DNA from: Streptomyces regalis
GTDB lineage: Bacteria; Actinomycetota; Actinomycetes; Streptomycetales; Streptomycetaceae
Length of the DNA stretch: 64,000 nt
Reading direction: 5' to 3'
Assembly (NCBI RefSeq): GCF_001509475.1
Contig: NZ_LLZG01000375.1
Location: forward strand, 99,557-163,556
Part shown: positions 62,688 through 64,000 of the stretch, piece by piece
Layout: each line of letters starts with the position of its first letter
How positions within the stretch are numbered: the stretch's first letter is position 1
Position numbers and translations under genes: made by a program
Notes under the pieces: model-generated
Told to the model about the DNA's origin: nothing
Database searches by the model: none
Seen by the model: the letters and a program-made list of their open reading frames with translations, nothing else

Positions 62688-62984
62688 CGTCGTTACCTCC
62701 TCACCGCGAAAGCTCCCGCTCTCCTCGCCCCTGCGGGACGGGCCCCGAGCACGGAGCGTGAGCACTGATCGCTTCTGAGTCACTCCAGGGTGGGGGCGGT
62801 ACGCCATTCGTGCAACAGGAGCGCGCATCCGAGGTAGTTGAAGCCCCAACAAGACGCTGAGTGGTCAACCATGCACCATGTGTGAAGACCTCGATGCCCG
62901 TAACGGAACCCGTGTGTGCGCGCACGGGTGCCGCCCGACGGTCGGGAGACGCGTCATCGAGCAGCCCGGAAGGTGAACGGCGCC
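62688..62984. other. Divergent intergenic region before the glg genes
   Basis: A 297-bp gap between the RsbW-like gene and a small plus-strand gene. It contains GAGGAGG for the minus gene and GGAAGGTGA for the plus gene. No strong palindrome or consensus promoter stands out. Confidence 0.4.
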
Positions 62985-63287
62985 ATGCTGCTACCGGCCA
63001 AAGCCGAAGTCGCTCGGCAACTGCGGCGATATCGGGCCTGGGAACGCGCCATGCTCGCGGCCCCGGCCGACCACACGGTGCGCGCCACCTTCGAGGACGC
63101 CGGGTACACCCTGTGCGTACTGATGGGAAAACGCTGTGCACGCGAGGCCGCGGACGCGGCCGAACGCTATCTACGCATCCCTCTGGCGGCCTACCTCCGG
63201 GAGCAGGACGAGCGGCCCCACCTGACCGCCACCGGGCGGCGGGGGCCACCGAGATCACGGCGGTGGCGTTTCCTTGCGGGGAGGTAG
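62985..63287 (+). CDS. Small Streptomyces protein, DUF5133-like
   Basis: The 100-residue protein begins MLLPAKAEVARQLRRYRAWE and continues ADHTVRATFEDAGYTLCVLM then GKRCAREAADAAERYL, the pattern of a short helical family confined to Streptomyces relatives. The function is unknown. ATG 62985 is preceded by GGAAGGTGA. The Arg-rich C-terminal tail is variable. It is the first gene of the plus-strand unit leading to glgE. Confidence 0.75.
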   Translation: MLLPAKAEVARQLRRYRAWERAMLAAPADHTVRATFEDAGYTLCVLMGKRCAREAADAAERYLRIPLAAYLREQDERPHLTATGRRGPPRSRRWRFLAGR

Positions 63288-63357
63288 GACCCCTCCGGCG
63301 CAGCTTCGACCCCCGGCCGGGCCTGGTGCCCGGCCTCAAGCACGGCGGAGGTGAACC

Positions 63358-64000
63358 ATGGGCAGGACCAAGACGAAGACCGGGACCACGACCGGAACGA
63401 TCGGCCGCATCCCGGTACGGGACGTACAGCCGGCCGTGGAGTGCGGCAGACATCCGGCAAAGGCGGTCGCGGGAGAGACCTTCGAGGTCACCGCCACCGT
63501 GTTCCGTGAGGGCCACGACGCCGTGGCCGCCAATGTCGTGCTGACCGATCCCGACGGCCGTCCCGGCCCGTGGACGCCGATGCACGAGCTGTCCCCGGGC
63601 AGCGACCGCTGGGGCGCCAAGGTGACCCCGTCCTCGGTGGGCCACTGGACCTTCCAGGTGGAGGCCTGGAGCGATCCGGTGGCCACGTGGCGCCACACCG
63701 CCCGGATCAAGGTCCCGGCCGGGATCGACGTCGGGCTCGTCCTGGAGGAGGGCGGCGAGCTGTACGAGCGTGCGGCGGCCGCAGTGCCCGACAAGGCGGG
63801 GCGGTCGACCGTGCTGGCCGCCGCGGAGGCGTTGCGCGACGACTCGCTGCCGCCCGTGTCACGGCTGGAGGCGGCCTTCGCGGCGAACGTGGATGCGGTG
63901 CTGGGGCGGTATCCGTTGCGGGATCTGGTGACGGCGTCGGATCCGTTGCCGCTGCTGGTGGAGCGGGAGCGGGCCCTGTACGGCTCCTGGTACGAGTTCT
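63358..64000 (+). CDS. glgE: Alpha-1,4-glucan:maltose-1-phosphate maltosyltransferase GlgE, N-terminal part (3' truncated)
   Basis: The frame stays open to the window end, giving 214 residues. GRIPVRDVQPAVECGRHPAK, GETFEVTATVFREGHDAVAA, GHWTFQVEAWSDPVATWRH and ALYGSWYEF match the N-terminal domains of GlgE (GH13_3), ahead of the catalytic barrel. GlgE extends alpha-glucan from maltose-1-phosphate in the trehalose-to-glycogen route. GGAGGTGA precedes the ATG. With glgX it marks a second-type glg cluster continuing beyond the window. Confidence 0.93.
   Translation, partial: MGRTKTKTGTTTGTIGRIPVRDVQPAVECGRHPAKAVAGETFEVTATVFREGHDAVAANVVLTDPDGRPGPWTPMHELSPGSDRWGAKVTPSSVGHWTFQVEAWSDPVATWRHTARIKVPAGIDVGLVLEEGGELYERAAAAVPDKAGRSTVLAAAEALRDDSLPPVSRLEAAFAANVDAVLGRYPLRDLVTASDPLPLLVERERALYGSWYEF

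Overview
The window is high-GC DNA with dense coding, frequent GTG starts, many 4-bp start/stop overlaps and a gene set typical of Streptomyces (SARP regulator, SpoIIE-type phosphatase, SigB-like sigma factor, ANTAR protein, P450 with 3-Cys ferredoxin, GlgX/GlgE). It reads as an accessory or arm region of a Streptomyces chromosome. No rRNA, tRNA, CRISPR array, IS element or phage genes were recognised.

Layout. 1-2 kb: the tail of a LacI regulator, a Sua5/YciO protein and a dienelactone-hydrolase-like enzyme. 2-6.7 kb: a rifampicin monooxygenase (rox) preceded by a 19-bp palindrome resembling the rifamycin-associated element, with a glycosyltransferase start-remnant in between, a decayed MFS gene, an intact MFS exporter and a ureohydrolase. 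6.9-9.4 kb: an MHYT membrane sensor and a metallophosphoesterase. 9.5-26.9 kb: a compact biosynthetic locus built around one 4079-residue megasynthase, with a SARP regulator, a flavin-dependent oxidoreductase, a dehalogenase-like hydrolase and a TauD-like dioxygenase around it. 27.6-35.2 kb: a fructan utilisation locus made of a secreted GH32, an ABC importer, a cytoplasmic GH32 and a LacI repressor, carrying a 235-bp tandem duplication at its end. 35.3-43.3 kb: aldo/keto reductase, LigD-type phosphoesterase, secreted cupin, SpoIIE phosphatase, DoxX/peroxiredoxin pair, AraC regulator with MFS exporter, and MarR. 43.4-46.1 kb: a three-gene P450/ferredoxin/ferredoxin reductase operon. 46.3-50 kb: OmpR-type regulator, TetR, and a two-component pair. 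50-57 kb: ATP-dependent DNA ligase, a secreted NLP-family protein, a questin-oxidase-like protein, ArsR-like regulator, MFS, a hemC paralogue and an unknown protein. 57.9-64 kb: SigB-like sigma factor, ANTAR protein, VOC protein, then glgX, an RsbW-like protein, a small Streptomyces protein and the start of glgE.

The most unusual object is the megasynthase. By motif its order is FAAL-ACP-KS-AT(malonyl)-KR-ACP-C-A-PCP-C, followed by a C-terminal domain that is collinear with cyanobacterial acyl-ACP reductase (AAR), including a candidate catalytic cysteine, instead of a thioesterase or a standard SDR reductase. The inferred product is a fatty acid extended by one ketide, reduced to a beta-hydroxyacyl group, joined to one amino acid and released reductively, possibly as a lipoamino aldehyde. 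The rox region is a second point of interest: resistance genes appear to have been exchanged or lost behind one conserved regulatory element.
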